A DNA stretch of 25,972 nucleotides from DASUTB01 sp036374835 (GTDB lineage: Bacteria > Actinomycetota > Actinomycetes > Jiangellales > Jiangellaceae): contig DASUTB010000039.1 of NCBI GenBank assembly GCA_036374835.1, positions 1 through 25,972 of the forward strand, written 5' to 3'. Positions within the stretch are counted from its first letter, which is position 1. Each line of letters begins with the position of its first letter. The notes beneath the pieces were generated by a model that searched no databases, was not told the DNA's origin, and worked only from the letters and a program-made list of their open reading frames with translations. A program made the translations under genes and the position numbers. Positions 15,052-21,684 of this stretch are shown here, one piece after another.

Positions 15052-16515
15052 TCAGCCGACCATGAACGGGTCGCGGACAACACCGTCGGTCTCGATCCAC
15101 ACGGCCTTCGGCACGAGGAACTCGCGCAGACCCTCGACGCCGTTCTCCCGCCCGTGCCCGCTACTCTTGACGCCGCCGAAGGGCATCGTCATGCCCATCG
15201 TTCGATAGGAGTTCACCCATACGGTGCCGGCCCGGAGTCGCTTGGCGGCCCGGAAGACGCGCCGCACGTCGGTAGTCCAGACGCCGGCGGCGAGCCCGTA
15301 GTCCGAGTTGTTCGCGAGCTCGTAGGCTTCGTCCTCGGTCCGGAAGCTTCGGCAGGCCAGAACCGGACCGAAGATCTCCTGGCACCACACCGGATGGTCG
15401 TCCGGCACATCGGCGATGATGGTCGGCTCGAAGAACCAACCGCCCAATGACGACGGCACACCCCCGGCGCGGACATCCAGCCCGGCGTTGCGTGCGGACT
15501 CCATGAAACCCGCGACCTTGTCGAACTGGGCCTGGCTCGCCAGCGGGCCGAGGTCGGTCTCCGGGTCGCCCGGGTCGCCGAGGCGGATCGCCGCGGCCCG
15601 CGAGGCGACGCGGTCCAGAACCTCCTCGTAGACCGACTCGTGTACGAGTGCTCGCGACCCGGCGATGCAGGTCTGCCCGCCGGCGGCGAAGATCCCGGCA
15701 ACGAGACCGCCGACGGCTTCGTCCACCCTGGCGTCGTCGAACACGATGTTGGCCGATTTGCCGCCCAGTTCGAGCGCGACGTCCGCCAGGTGCGCCCCGG
15801 CCCCCTGGGCGACGAGGGCGCCCACCCGATCTGAGCCGGTGAACGTGACCTTGTCGACCGATGGAGACCTGACGAGCCATTCGCCGACTTCGGGACGTGA
15901 GCCCGCGACCGTATTGAACACACCTTCGGGCACGCCCGCCTCGTCGAGCAGCTTGGCGAAACGCAGAATCGAGACCGGCGCGACCTCGGACGGCTTGGCG
16001 ACCACCGTGCATCCTGCCGCGAGCGCCGGCGCGAGCTTGAACGTGAGCAGGAACAGCGGTGAGTTCCACGGCAGGATCGCCGCGACGACGCCGACCGGCT
16101 CCTCGGTGACATAGCCGAAGAAGTTCGCCTTACGGGTGTTCGTCACCCGACCTTCGTGGATGGCGGCCAGGTCGGCGAAGTAGCGGAACCAGTTGCCGAT
16201 GGACCGGATCTGCCCGCCGACTTCGCGGATGCCTTTGCCGTTGTCCCGGCTCTCCAGAGTCGCCAGATCGTCCGCATCACGCTCGATGAGCTCGGCGATC
16301 CGGTAGAGGACCTCGCTGCGCTCCTCGGCGGCCATCCGCGGCCAGGGACCTCGATCAAACGCATCGCGGGCCGCTGCCACCGCGTCGTCGACGTCCTGCT
16401 CGGACGCCTCGGGCACTGCGGCCCACGCCTGCTGCGTGAAGGGCTCGATGCTCTGGAACGTCTCGCCGGACGAGCGCCACTCGGCTCCGATGCGAAGGTC
16501 GACTCTGACCGTCAT
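15052..16515 (-). CDS. Aldehyde dehydrogenase family protein
   Basis: A 487-residue NAD(P)-dependent aldehyde dehydrogenase of full length. Motifs: PWNSPL with N151, AKPSEVAPVS with K174, FTGSDRVG (cofactor loop), general base E249 in LELGGKSAN, catalytic C283 in GGQTCIAGSR, EIFGPVL, and the C-terminal PFGGVKSSGHGREN. It oxidises an aldehyde to the acid; it lacks features I would use to call it CoA-acylating. It is the first gene of the probable 16-gene operon, with its own promoter candidate (16565-16593) and an AT-rich leader, and GGAG just before the ATG at 16515. Substrate inferred: a semialdehyde produced by one of the hydroxyacid dehydrogenases or released by the hydrolase. Confidence 0.94.
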   Translation of the reverse strand: MTVRVDLRIGAEWRSSGETFQSIEPFTQQAWAAVPEASEQDVDDAVAAARDAFDRGPWPRMAAEERSEVLYRIAELIERDADDLATLESRDNGKGIREVGGQIRSIGNWFRYFADLAAIHEGRVTNTRKANFFGYVTEEPVGVVAAILPWNSPLFLLTFKLAPALAAGCTVVAKPSEVAPVSILRFAKLLDEAGVPEGVFNTVAGSRPEVGEWLVRSPSVDKVTFTGSDRVGALVAQGAGAHLADVALELGGKSANIVFDDARVDEAVGGLVAGIFAAGGQTCIAGSRALVHESVYEEVLDRVASRAAAIRLGDPGDPETDLGPLASQAQFDKVAGFMESARNAGLDVRAGGVPSSLGGWFFEPTIIADVPDDHPVWCQEIFGPVLACRSFRTEDEAYELANNSDYGLAAGVWTTDVRRVFRAAKRLRAGTVWVNSYRTMGMTMPFGGVKSSGHGRENGVEGLREFLVPKAVWIETDGVVRDPFMVG

Positions 16516-16564
16516 TCGTCACGCTCCAGGGGACTTGGATATTTAATATTTTTTGTTTCGGAGG

Positions 16565-16593
16565 AATGTACCGTGGCCCTGCAACCGACTCAA
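16565..16593 (-). promoter_or_regulatory. Promoter candidate for the aldehyde dehydrogenase/LIV/C5-acid operon
   Basis: On the minus strand TTGAGT (16593-16588) and TACATT (16570-16565) are separated by exactly 17 bp, a good sigma-70-type match. Transcription would start near 16558, followed by an AT-rich leader (16531-16556, containing TATTAAATAT) that contrasts with the GC-rich surroundings. An imperfect 16-bp palindrome GTTACAGTTCTGTCAC lies just upstream at 16606-16621. Either the AT-rich tract or the palindrome could be the operator of the GntR protein. Confidence 0.5.
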
Positions 16594-16636
16594 GAGGTCC
16601 GGATGGTTACAGTTCTGTCACGGCTCGGTTGCGCGA

Positions 16637-17794
16637 TCAGGCCAGCCCGCCGCGGGCCATCAGTTGCGACGCGATGATGTTGCGCTGGATCTCGTTGGTG
16701 CCCTCACCGACGATCATCAGCGGCGCGTCCCGGAAGTACCGCTCGACGTCGAACTCCGTCGAGTAGCCGTAGCCCCCGTGAATCCGGACCGCATCCAGCG
16801 CCACTTGCATCGCCATCTCGGAGGCGAACAGTTTCGCCATGCCGGCCTCCATGTCGCTGCGGCCGCCGGCGTCGATCTGCTCGGCCGCGTACCGCGTCAG
16901 CTGGCGCGCAGCGGTGACCTTGGTGGCCATCTCGGCGAGCAGGCTTCCAACGGCCTGGTGCTTCCAGATCGGCTTGCCGAACGACCGGCGCTGCTTGGCG
17001 TATTCGACCGAGTCCTCGAGCGCTGCCGCGGCCACTCCGACCGCCCGGGACGCGACCTGGACGCGGCCCACCTCGAGACCCTTCATCATCTGGGCGAAGC
17101 CCTGGCCGGGCTCACCACCCAAGATCGCGTCGGCACCCGTGCGGTACCCGTCGAAGACGAGCTCGCACGACTCGACACCCTTGTAGCCCAGCTTCGGCAG
17201 ATCCCGCCCCACCGTTAGGCCCGGCCCGTGCTCGGCGAGCACGACCGACATACCCGTGTGCTTCGGCGTTGCCTCCGGATCGGTCTTGCACAGCAGCGCG
17301 ATCACCTGCGATCGCCGCGCATTCGTGATCCAGGTCTTCGCACCGTTGATCACGAGCTCGTCCCCGGCACGACGTGCCACCGTGGTCATCGCCTGCAGAT
17401 CCGAACCCCCGCCCGGCTCGGTCAGTGCCATCGTGGCGCGGACTTCGCCGGTCGCCATCTTCGGAAGGTAGCGGGCCCGCTGCTGCTCGGTCCCGAACTC
17501 AGCGATGATCTTCGCAACGACGGTATGCCCGCCCATCGCTCCCGCGAGGCTCATCCATCCCCGCGCCAGCTCCTCGGTGACCCGCGCGTAGGCGGGTACC
17601 GAGATCGGTGTGCCACCGTATTCGGCCGGCACGGCGAGCCCGAAGATCCCGAGCTGCTTCATCTGCTCGATCCAACTCTCCGGATACTCGTCAGCGTGCT
17701 CGAGCTCGCGGACCGCGGGTTTGACGGCGTGGTCGATGAACTTGCGCACGGTCTGCACGAACGTGGCCTCGTCATCCGATAGGTAATCGATCAT
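16637..17794 (-). CDS. Acyl-CoA dehydrogenase
   Basis: A 385-residue flavoenzyme of normal length. Motifs: FGLAVPAEYGG, ALTEPGGGSDL for FAD and substrate binding, WITNARRSQVIALLCKT, QRRSFGKPIWKHQAVGSLLAEM, and the C-terminal IHGGYGYSTEFDVERYFRDA. The likely catalytic base is E364 in VGEGTNEIQRN, the position used by short-chain and isovaleryl-like members. It introduces a 2,3 double bond into an acyl-CoA and passes electrons to ETF. The ATG at 17794 has AGGAAGG ten bases upstream. It lies 121 bp before the operon and has its own upstream palindrome, so it is probably a separate but co-regulated unit supplying an unsaturated acyl-CoA. Chain specificity is unknown. Confidence 0.94.
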   Translation of the reverse strand: MIDYLSDDEATFVQTVRKFIDHAVKPAVRELEHADEYPESWIEQMKQLGIFGLAVPAEYGGTPISVPAYARVTEELARGWMSLAGAMGGHTVVAKIIAEFGTEQQRARYLPKMATGEVRATMALTEPGGGSDLQAMTTVARRAGDELVINGAKTWITNARRSQVIALLCKTDPEATPKHTGMSVVLAEHGPGLTVGRDLPKLGYKGVESCELVFDGYRTGADAILGGEPGQGFAQMMKGLEVGRVQVASRAVGVAAAALEDSVEYAKQRRSFGKPIWKHQAVGSLLAEMATKVTAARQLTRYAAEQIDAGGRSDMEAGMAKLFASEMAMQVALDAVRIHGGYGYSTEFDVERYFRDAPLMIVGEGTNEIQRNIIASQLMARGGLA

Positions 17795-17828
17795 CGCCCG
17801 GCGCCTTCCTAGGGGGTTGAACCGCGAG

Positions 17829-17863
17829 AAGCGAATATATTATGTGCGGAAACCCTTCCGCAC
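17829..17863 (-). promoter_or_regulatory. Palindromic operator and AT-rich -10 region upstream of the acyl-CoA dehydrogenase
   Basis: GTGCGGAA (17844-17851) and TTCCGCAC (17856-17863) form a perfect inverted repeat with a 4-bp spacer. Immediately downstream on the minus strand is TAATATATT (about 17834-17842), a likely -10 region in otherwise GC-rich DNA, 35-50 bp before the start codon. The arrangement is that expected for a repressor site overlapping the promoter. The bound protein is unknown; TetR or GntR family regulators are candidates. Confidence 0.5.
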
Positions 17864-17972
17864 GGTCGCCACATCGTCAAGTTTCCCCCGGACACCAGCC
17901 CAAGTTCGGCTCGCCGTCCCATCTCACCCGACAAGGGTGGGCCGAGCAGGGCGAATTGGCGGTGACATGGCC

Positions 17973-18008
17973 GGGCCGGGAGGCGCCGCCGCTTGCGCCT
18001 CCCGGCCC
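17973..18008 (-). terminator. Strong GC hairpin after the xylanase gene
   Basis: Perfect 14-bp arms GGGCCGGGAGGCGC (17973-17986) and GCGCCTCCCGGCCC (17995-18008) enclose an 8-nt loop, 34 bp after the xylanase stop codon. No T-tract follows, as is common for terminators in high-GC actinobacteria. The remainder of 17795-18042 holds the upstream region of the acyl-CoA dehydrogenase and shows no gene. Confidence 0.75.
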
Positions 18009-18042
18009 GACCTCTCCGTACGCCGCTGTCGCGCAGGCTGCG

Positions 18043-19050
18043 TCAGCCCGTCGAGCAGCTCGCCGTGGGTGTTGAATCGTTGCCGTTCTTGTACAGCGTG
18101 ATGCCGAAGTCGTTGCCGCTGCCGTTCGGCGTGGCGGTCAACGTCCCGGACGTGCCGCTGATATTCGCGTTCCACGAGTTCTGCAGCGTCTGCCCGGAAC
18201 CGGCATTGATCGTCACGGCCCAGTCGTCCGTGCCGCTGACCGAGAACGTGGTGTTGAACCGGTCGGACCACTCGCTGGCCCGGGTCACCGACACCGTGCA
18301 CGACCCGTCGCCACCACCGCCGGGCGGGGGCTCGCTGCCACCACCGCCACCGGAGCCCACGGTGACGTTGGAGCTACCGCTGGACTGGTAACCCTCGGTC
18401 GCCATGATCTGGTAGTAGTGGTTGCCCAGGTTCATTCCCCGCTGCGCCCAGGCGTTCACGTGGTTCGCGAATGTGATGGTCCCGCTGGTGCGCTTCGACT
18501 GGCGGACGCTCCAGTACTGGTAGAACGTCTGCGTCCCGTCGATCGACGGCGCGTCGACCCGCTCGGTGCGGTAGATGTCGTACGTGCCGCCGTCGCTGGT
18601 CACGGTACCCATGGAGGTGGCGCCGGGCGGTCGCCAGGAGCCCCACGACTCCACCACGTAGTACTCGACCAGCGGGTTCCGGGTCCACCCGTAGAGGGTC
18701 AGGTAGGAGTTCCCGCTCGGGTTGTACTGCGCCGAGTAGTTCACCACCCGGCTGCTGCTGCCCGGGTTCCAGCCCTTGCCGGCGACGAAGTTGTTGGTGC
18801 CGCTCCACTGCGTGGAGTAGTTGCCGCCGGAGCCCAAGTCCATGGTGACTGTGCCCTGGGTGTCGGTCCAGAACGAGTAGAAGTACCCGTCGTGGGTGCC
18901 TTCCTGGTTGGTGTCGATCGCCACCGCGGCGGGAATGACCAGGGTCAACGCAGCCAGTGTGCCGAGCATGGCGCGCCTTGCGCGAGCCCGCCACGGCGAT
19001 CGGGGAGGTGGCTTGGTGAACGATTTCGACGACGTTGGCGCTTTCGACAT
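18043..19050 (-). CDS. Secreted endo-1,4-beta-xylanase, GH11 with C-terminal CBM2
   Basis: A 335-residue modular secreted enzyme that cuts xylan. Residues 1-~44 are a signal peptide with a long basic N-region (RARARR) and hydrophobic core ending AAVA. Residues ~46-230 are a GH11 jelly-roll: nucleophile E129 in NPLVEYYVVESWG, the thumb APSIDGTQTF (167-176), and acid/base E219 in MATEGYQSSGSS. A Gly/Pro-rich linker (~232-249) leads to a CBM2-type module (251-332) closed by Cys251 and Cys332, with exposed Trp261, Trp277 and Trp293 as likely polysaccharide-binding residues. The ATG at 19050 has AAGGAG ten bases upstream. The gene is monocistronic, with a terminator hairpin behind it and candidate xylanase operators in front. 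It is unrelated in function to the acyl-CoA block. Confidence 0.96.
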   Translation of the reverse strand: MSKAPTSSKSFTKPPPRSPWRARARRAMLGTLAALTLVIPAAVAIDTNQEGTHDGYFYSFWTDTQGTVTMDLGSGGNYSTQWSGTNNFVAGKGWNPGSSSRVVNYSAQYNPSGNSYLTLYGWTRNPLVEYYVVESWGSWRPPGATSMGTVTSDGGTYDIYRTERVDAPSIDGTQTFYQYWSVRQSKRTSGTITFANHVNAWAQRGMNLGNHYYQIMATEGYQSSGSSNVTVGSGGGGGSEPPPGGGGDGSCTVSVTRASEWSDRFNTTFSVSGTDDWAVTINAGSGQTLQNSWNANISGTSGTLTATPNGSGNDFGITLYKNGNDSTPTASCSTG

Positions 19051-19186
19051 CGCCTCACTCCTTCGTTCGGAGGGGAATGCTCGGTGACCCCGCGCGGCTG
19101 CGGCCGGCCACTCCGCAAGTATCGGAAACAGGCCGATACATAGCTCTAGGAATCACCTGCATTTCCCGATGGATGATTTTGATCAC

Positions 19187-19214
19187 ACTGTAATGATCAC
19201 CACAATTGTGTCAA
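19187..19214 (-). promoter_or_regulatory. Xylanase promoter candidate
   Basis: On the minus strand a perfect -35 TTGACA (19214-19209) is followed after 16 bp by TACAGT (19192-19187). The palindrome CACAATTGTG (19201-19210) overlaps the inner edge of the -35 box, and two TGATCA palindromes lie at 19180-19185 and 19194-19199. Transcription would begin near 19180 and give a leader of about 130 nt. Confidence 0.6.
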
Positions 19215-19223
19215 GTATTTTCA

Positions 19224-19235
19224 GAAACTTTCGGC
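19224..19235. promoter_or_regulatory. GAAACTTTCGGC repeat 1 (GAAASTTTC xylanase-operator type)
   Basis: GAAACTTTC is a perfect 9-bp palindrome around the central C; it lies 10 bp upstream of the xylanase -35 box. As far as I recall, GAAA(C/G)TTTC sites upstream of Streptomyces xylanase genes bind a regulator. The same 12 bases recur at 19335-19346 in the same orientation. Confidence 0.55.
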
Positions 19236-19334
19236 GATGGATATGGTTATGCCCACTTTTCAGCGCACCAGAATGACGTGACTTGACGGCATACCGAGGA
19301 CTAAGCCTTGATCTACTGTCGCCATTACTGCCCT

Positions 19335-19346
19335 GAAACTTTCGGC
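19335..19346. promoter_or_regulatory. GAAACTTTCGGC repeat 2
   Basis: Exact second copy of the 12-base site at 19224-19235, 111 bp further from the xylanase gene and about 113 bp before the AAA regulator start. It could act on either divergent gene. Confidence 0.5.
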
Positions 19347-19373
19347 ATTCCGTTCGATCACGTTCGGCAGGCA

Positions 19374-19417
19374 TACCGACATCACACCAGGCATGCATGC
19401 ATGGTGTGATGTCGGTA
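19374..19417. repeat. Hairpin B: 16-bp-arm inverted repeat, structural partner of hairpin A
   Basis: TACCGACATCACACCA (19374-19389) and TGGTGTGATGTCGGTA (19402-19417) are perfectly complementary with a 12-nt loop containing GCATGCATG. It shares with hairpin A (436-475) the leader GATCACGTTCGG(T/C)AG at 19356-19370, the 12 bases GCATGCATGGTG at 19395-19406, and the same axis of symmetry in an ungapped alignment. The outer stem sequences differ but pair fully in both. Here it lies in a divergent promoter region, so it is not simply a terminator. Confidence 0.85.
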
Positions 19418-19458
19418 AACCTGGTAGACGTCCATTTCCGTGCTGCATACTCGTCCTC

Positions 19459-20805
19459 ATGGGCCGAATGCGTCCCCCGGCGTTCGTCGGCCGGGTCGCC
19501 GAGCTCGGCCGGCTGGAAGACGTGTTCGCCCGAGCTTGTGCCGGCTCGCCCTCGATGCTGCTCATCGGCGGTGACGCCGGGGTCGGCAAGTCCCGCCTGG
19601 TCGAGGAGTTCGCCGCGCGGACCCGCGAGCACGAGGCGCTCGTATTGATGGGGAGCTGTTCGGGGCCGAGCGCCGGTGGACTTGCCTGTGGTCCGGTCAC
19701 GGAGGCTTTGCAGGGTCTCGGCGAGCAGATCGGGATCGGCCGGTTGCGGGATCTTGCCGGCGACCGCAAAGAGGAGCTGGGCCGGCTGTGCACCGACCTC
19801 CGGCCCGCCGAGCACCGGCTCGACCGCTCGCCGCATGCCCAGCTTGAAGCATCGTCGCAGCAACAGTTGTGGCATGCGCTGCTGTGCCTGCTCGAGCAGC
19901 TCAGCGCGGGCACCCCGGTCGTTCTGACCCTCGAGGATCTGCACCGGTCCGACGCGCCGACCCGGGACCTGCTGGTCTACCTGGCACACAATCTGCGCGA
20001 AACCCGCGTCCTCGCCTTGGGGACATTCCGCACCGGCGATGCGGCGCCGGACGAGGCGTGGCAACCGGTCCTCGCGCACCTGATCCGCCAGGACCTGGTG
20101 GAGCGGATCGACCTGGAGCCTTTCGGCCGGGAGAGGCTGTCGCACGTCGGCCAGGCACCTACTGGGAGAACTGCGGTCGCGGCCGACGACATCGACCAGC
20201 CGCGCACCGTACCGCGCCCGGCCCACCCGAAATCGTCCGCAGGCGCGTGGATCCGCGAGGGAACCAGCTGGGCTCTAACCTTCGCCGGGAGGACTGTCCG
20301 GATCCCTGACGCCAGGGGGCTCGCCGACCTCGCCGTCCTGCTGTCCCACCCTGGGCGCAAGGTGGCCGCCACCGACCTGATGAGCGTGACAGCGGACAGC
20401 TCTGATCTCGGGCCGGTCATCGACAGCCAGGCCCCTCGGGCCTATGAGCAGCGAACTAGTGACCTGCCAGAAGCCCTCGACGAAACCCAGCCGCCGGGGA
20501 ATCTCGCTCGCACCGAACTCCCCCGCCCCGATTTCGATCAATTCATCGACCATTTCGCGGCCGGCATGGCCCTTGCGCGGCGTGAACGTCGCACCTGGAG
20601 CAGCGTCGAACGCGCCCGCTCCGCCGTCACCCACCGGATCCGCGAAGTCATCGGCAAGATCACCCACCTGCACCCGGCGCTGGGCAGACATCTCGAGCAC
20701 ACCGTCCACACCGGGCGATGGTGCGTCTACGTCCCTGGCAAGGAACGGGTGACGTGGACCGTCGAACTGAACCGGCGCTCGCGAACCGATACCACCGGGC
20801 ATTGA
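19459..20805 (+). CDS. AAA-ATPase regulator of the LuxR/LAL-like type, apparently lacking its middle
   Basis: A 448-residue protein. Residues ~8-225 are the N-terminal ATPase of large LuxR/SARP-like regulators: FVGRVAELGRLEDVF, Walker A GGDAGVGKS (37-45), Walker B VVLTLEDLHRSD (~154-165) and RVLALGTFRTGD. Homology stops abruptly after LEPFGRERL. Residues ~264-435 match a C-terminal domain seen at the end of such proteins, from memory: WALTFAGRTVRIPDARGLADLAVLLSHPGR, then SVERARSAVTHRIREVIGKI and HPALGRHLEHTVHTGRWCVY. Full-length relatives are typically 900-1000 residues, so ~450 residues (rest of the NTPase, helical repeats) seem deleted in frame. Starts at ATG 19459 or 19468; a -10-like CATACT lies seven bases upstream of the first. 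It is divergent from the xylanase; a link is only positional. It may be a decaying gene. Confidence 0.75.
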   Translation: MGRMRPPAFVGRVAELGRLEDVFARACAGSPSMLLIGGDAGVGKSRLVEEFAARTREHEALVLMGSCSGPSAGGLACGPVTEALQGLGEQIGIGRLRDLAGDRKEELGRLCTDLRPAEHRLDRSPHAQLEASSQQQLWHALLCLLEQLSAGTPVVLTLEDLHRSDAPTRDLLVYLAHNLRETRVLALGTFRTGDAAPDEAWQPVLAHLIRQDLVERIDLEPFGRERLSHVGQAPTGRTAVAADDIDQPRTVPRPAHPKSSAGAWIREGTSWALTFAGRTVRIPDARGLADLAVLLSHPGRKVAATDLMSVTADSSDLGPVIDSQAPRAYEQRTSDLPEALDETQPPGNLARTELPRPDFDQFIDHFAAGMALARRERRTWSSVERARSAVTHRIREVIGKITHLHPALGRHLEHTVHTGRWCVYVPGKERVTWTVELNRRSRTDTTGH

Positions 20806-21101
20806 CGCCGCCCGAGGGTTAGGACTTGGCGTCCGATGGAGGAGTATCCCTATCGGCGCGCCAAGCCGACCGGATCCGGGTGTACGGATACGCTGACGGG
20901 CCGATCGTGCGGGTCGGAATGGTCGGGCCCGGAACCTTCCTTCGCATCACGCCGACCACCTCGTGGAGCTGGAACATGGAGGGCGTGCCGGCCGGCGATA
21001 CCTGGTACGAGGCACGGCGGGCGGTGCACGATCATCCCGCCCGGGAGCGATCGTAGCCACAGCCACAGGCTTCGACCTCTCGAGTGGGCGCGGCTCCAGG
21101 A
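20806..21101. other. 296-bp region without a convincing gene
   Basis: This lies between the end of the AAA regulator and the end of the DinB gene, which converge. One short frame (20826-21056, TTG start, 76 codons) encodes a Gly/Arg-containing peptide ending in GDTWYEARRAVHDHPARERS. I recognise no family, the start codon is poor and no ribosome site is evident, so it may be a remnant or chance frame. Confidence 0.4.
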
Positions 21102-21650
21102 TCAAGGTGTGGGTGAGCCGGCTTGCTCGACCACGATGTCGAGGTGCCCCGCGTGCCGGGCGTACTCGGCCAGTACGTGGAAGCAGATCCACTCGAGCGT
21201 CGGCGGATCTTCATCGAAACGGCCGCCGATGGAGGCGGGACTGTCGAGCGGGTGAGCACGAAGAATCGCAGTCGTCCGCTCACCGATCTCGTCGAGTCGG
21301 CGTGCGAGTTGGCCGGCGGTGACGTCGCCGGGCACCTGCCATCGTGCTTCGGCCGGTCTGCTCCACGGCTCGTCGACGTCCCAGTCGCCCCAGGGATCGT
21401 CCACCCGCTCCCCCAGGAATCCCCAGATGAACCAGCGCTGCTCCATGTGCAGCACGTGCGACAGCAGCTCGATCGGCGTCCACCCGGACGGCACACGCGT
21501 GCGGCGTTGCTCGTCGGCGGACAGGCCGAGAACGCCGTCGATGATCTCTCGCCGGTACCAACCCAGGTAGCCCGCCCAACGCTCGGGTCCGGCGCCGCCA
21601 CGCTTGGAAGGCTCTCCGGGATTCCGCCCGGCTCGCCAGTCTTCGGTCAT
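21102..21650 (-). CDS. DinB/DUF664 family protein, copy 1
   Basis: A 182-residue four-helix-bundle protein of the DinB superfamily, DUF664 branch. Visible: WYRREIIDGVLGLSADEQRRTRVPSGWTPIELLSHVLHMEQRWF with H65, and the last helix FHVLAEYARHAGHLDIV with H166 and H169, the expected metal ligands. Characterised relatives include metal-dependent thiol S-transferases (bacillithiol and mycothiol linked), so a mycothiol-dependent role is possible in an actinobacterium; this is inference. The ATG at 21650 is preceded by GAGAGGA. It starts 34 bp after the aldo/keto reductase gene and is probably co-transcribed with it. Confidence 0.88.
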   Translation of the reverse strand: MTEDWRAGRNPGEPSKRGGAGPERWAGYLGWYRREIIDGVLGLSADEQRRTRVPSGWTPIELLSHVLHMEQRWFIWGFLGERVDDPWGDWDVDEPWSRPAEARWQVPGDVTAGQLARRLDEIGERTTAILRAHPLDSPASIGGRFDEDPPTLEWICFHVLAEYARHAGHLDIVVEQAGSPTP

Positions 21651-21684
21651 GGCGGCATCCTCTCGCGCACCGCCGACACGATCG

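Larger units (their letters stand above)
19051..19458. other. 408-bp intergenic control region between xylanase and AAA regulator genes
   Basis: This gene-free region contains, from the xylanase side: an inverted repeat GTATCGG/CCGATAC (19119-19125 and 19133-19139, 7-bp spacer) in the probable leader; the xylanase promoter; a palindrome CACAATTGTG (19201-19210) next to the -35 box; two GAAACTTTCGGC repeats; hairpin B; and a possible -10 box CATACT (19446-19451) seven bases before the ATG of the AAA regulator, suggesting a leaderless transcript. It is visibly more AT-rich than its surroundings around 19170-19260. Open frames across it are shadows. Confidence 0.6.

Noticed and set aside
17880..17972. 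Riboswitch or tRNA-like folding in the region after the acyl-CoA dehydrogenase promoter
   Set aside because: Only short imperfect pairings (for example CACCC/GGGTG) are visible, with no conserved riboswitch core or tRNA features.
20826..21056. A 76-codon TTG-started gene
   Set aside because: No recognised family, no ribosome site and an unlikely start codon; described only as part of the intergenic region.
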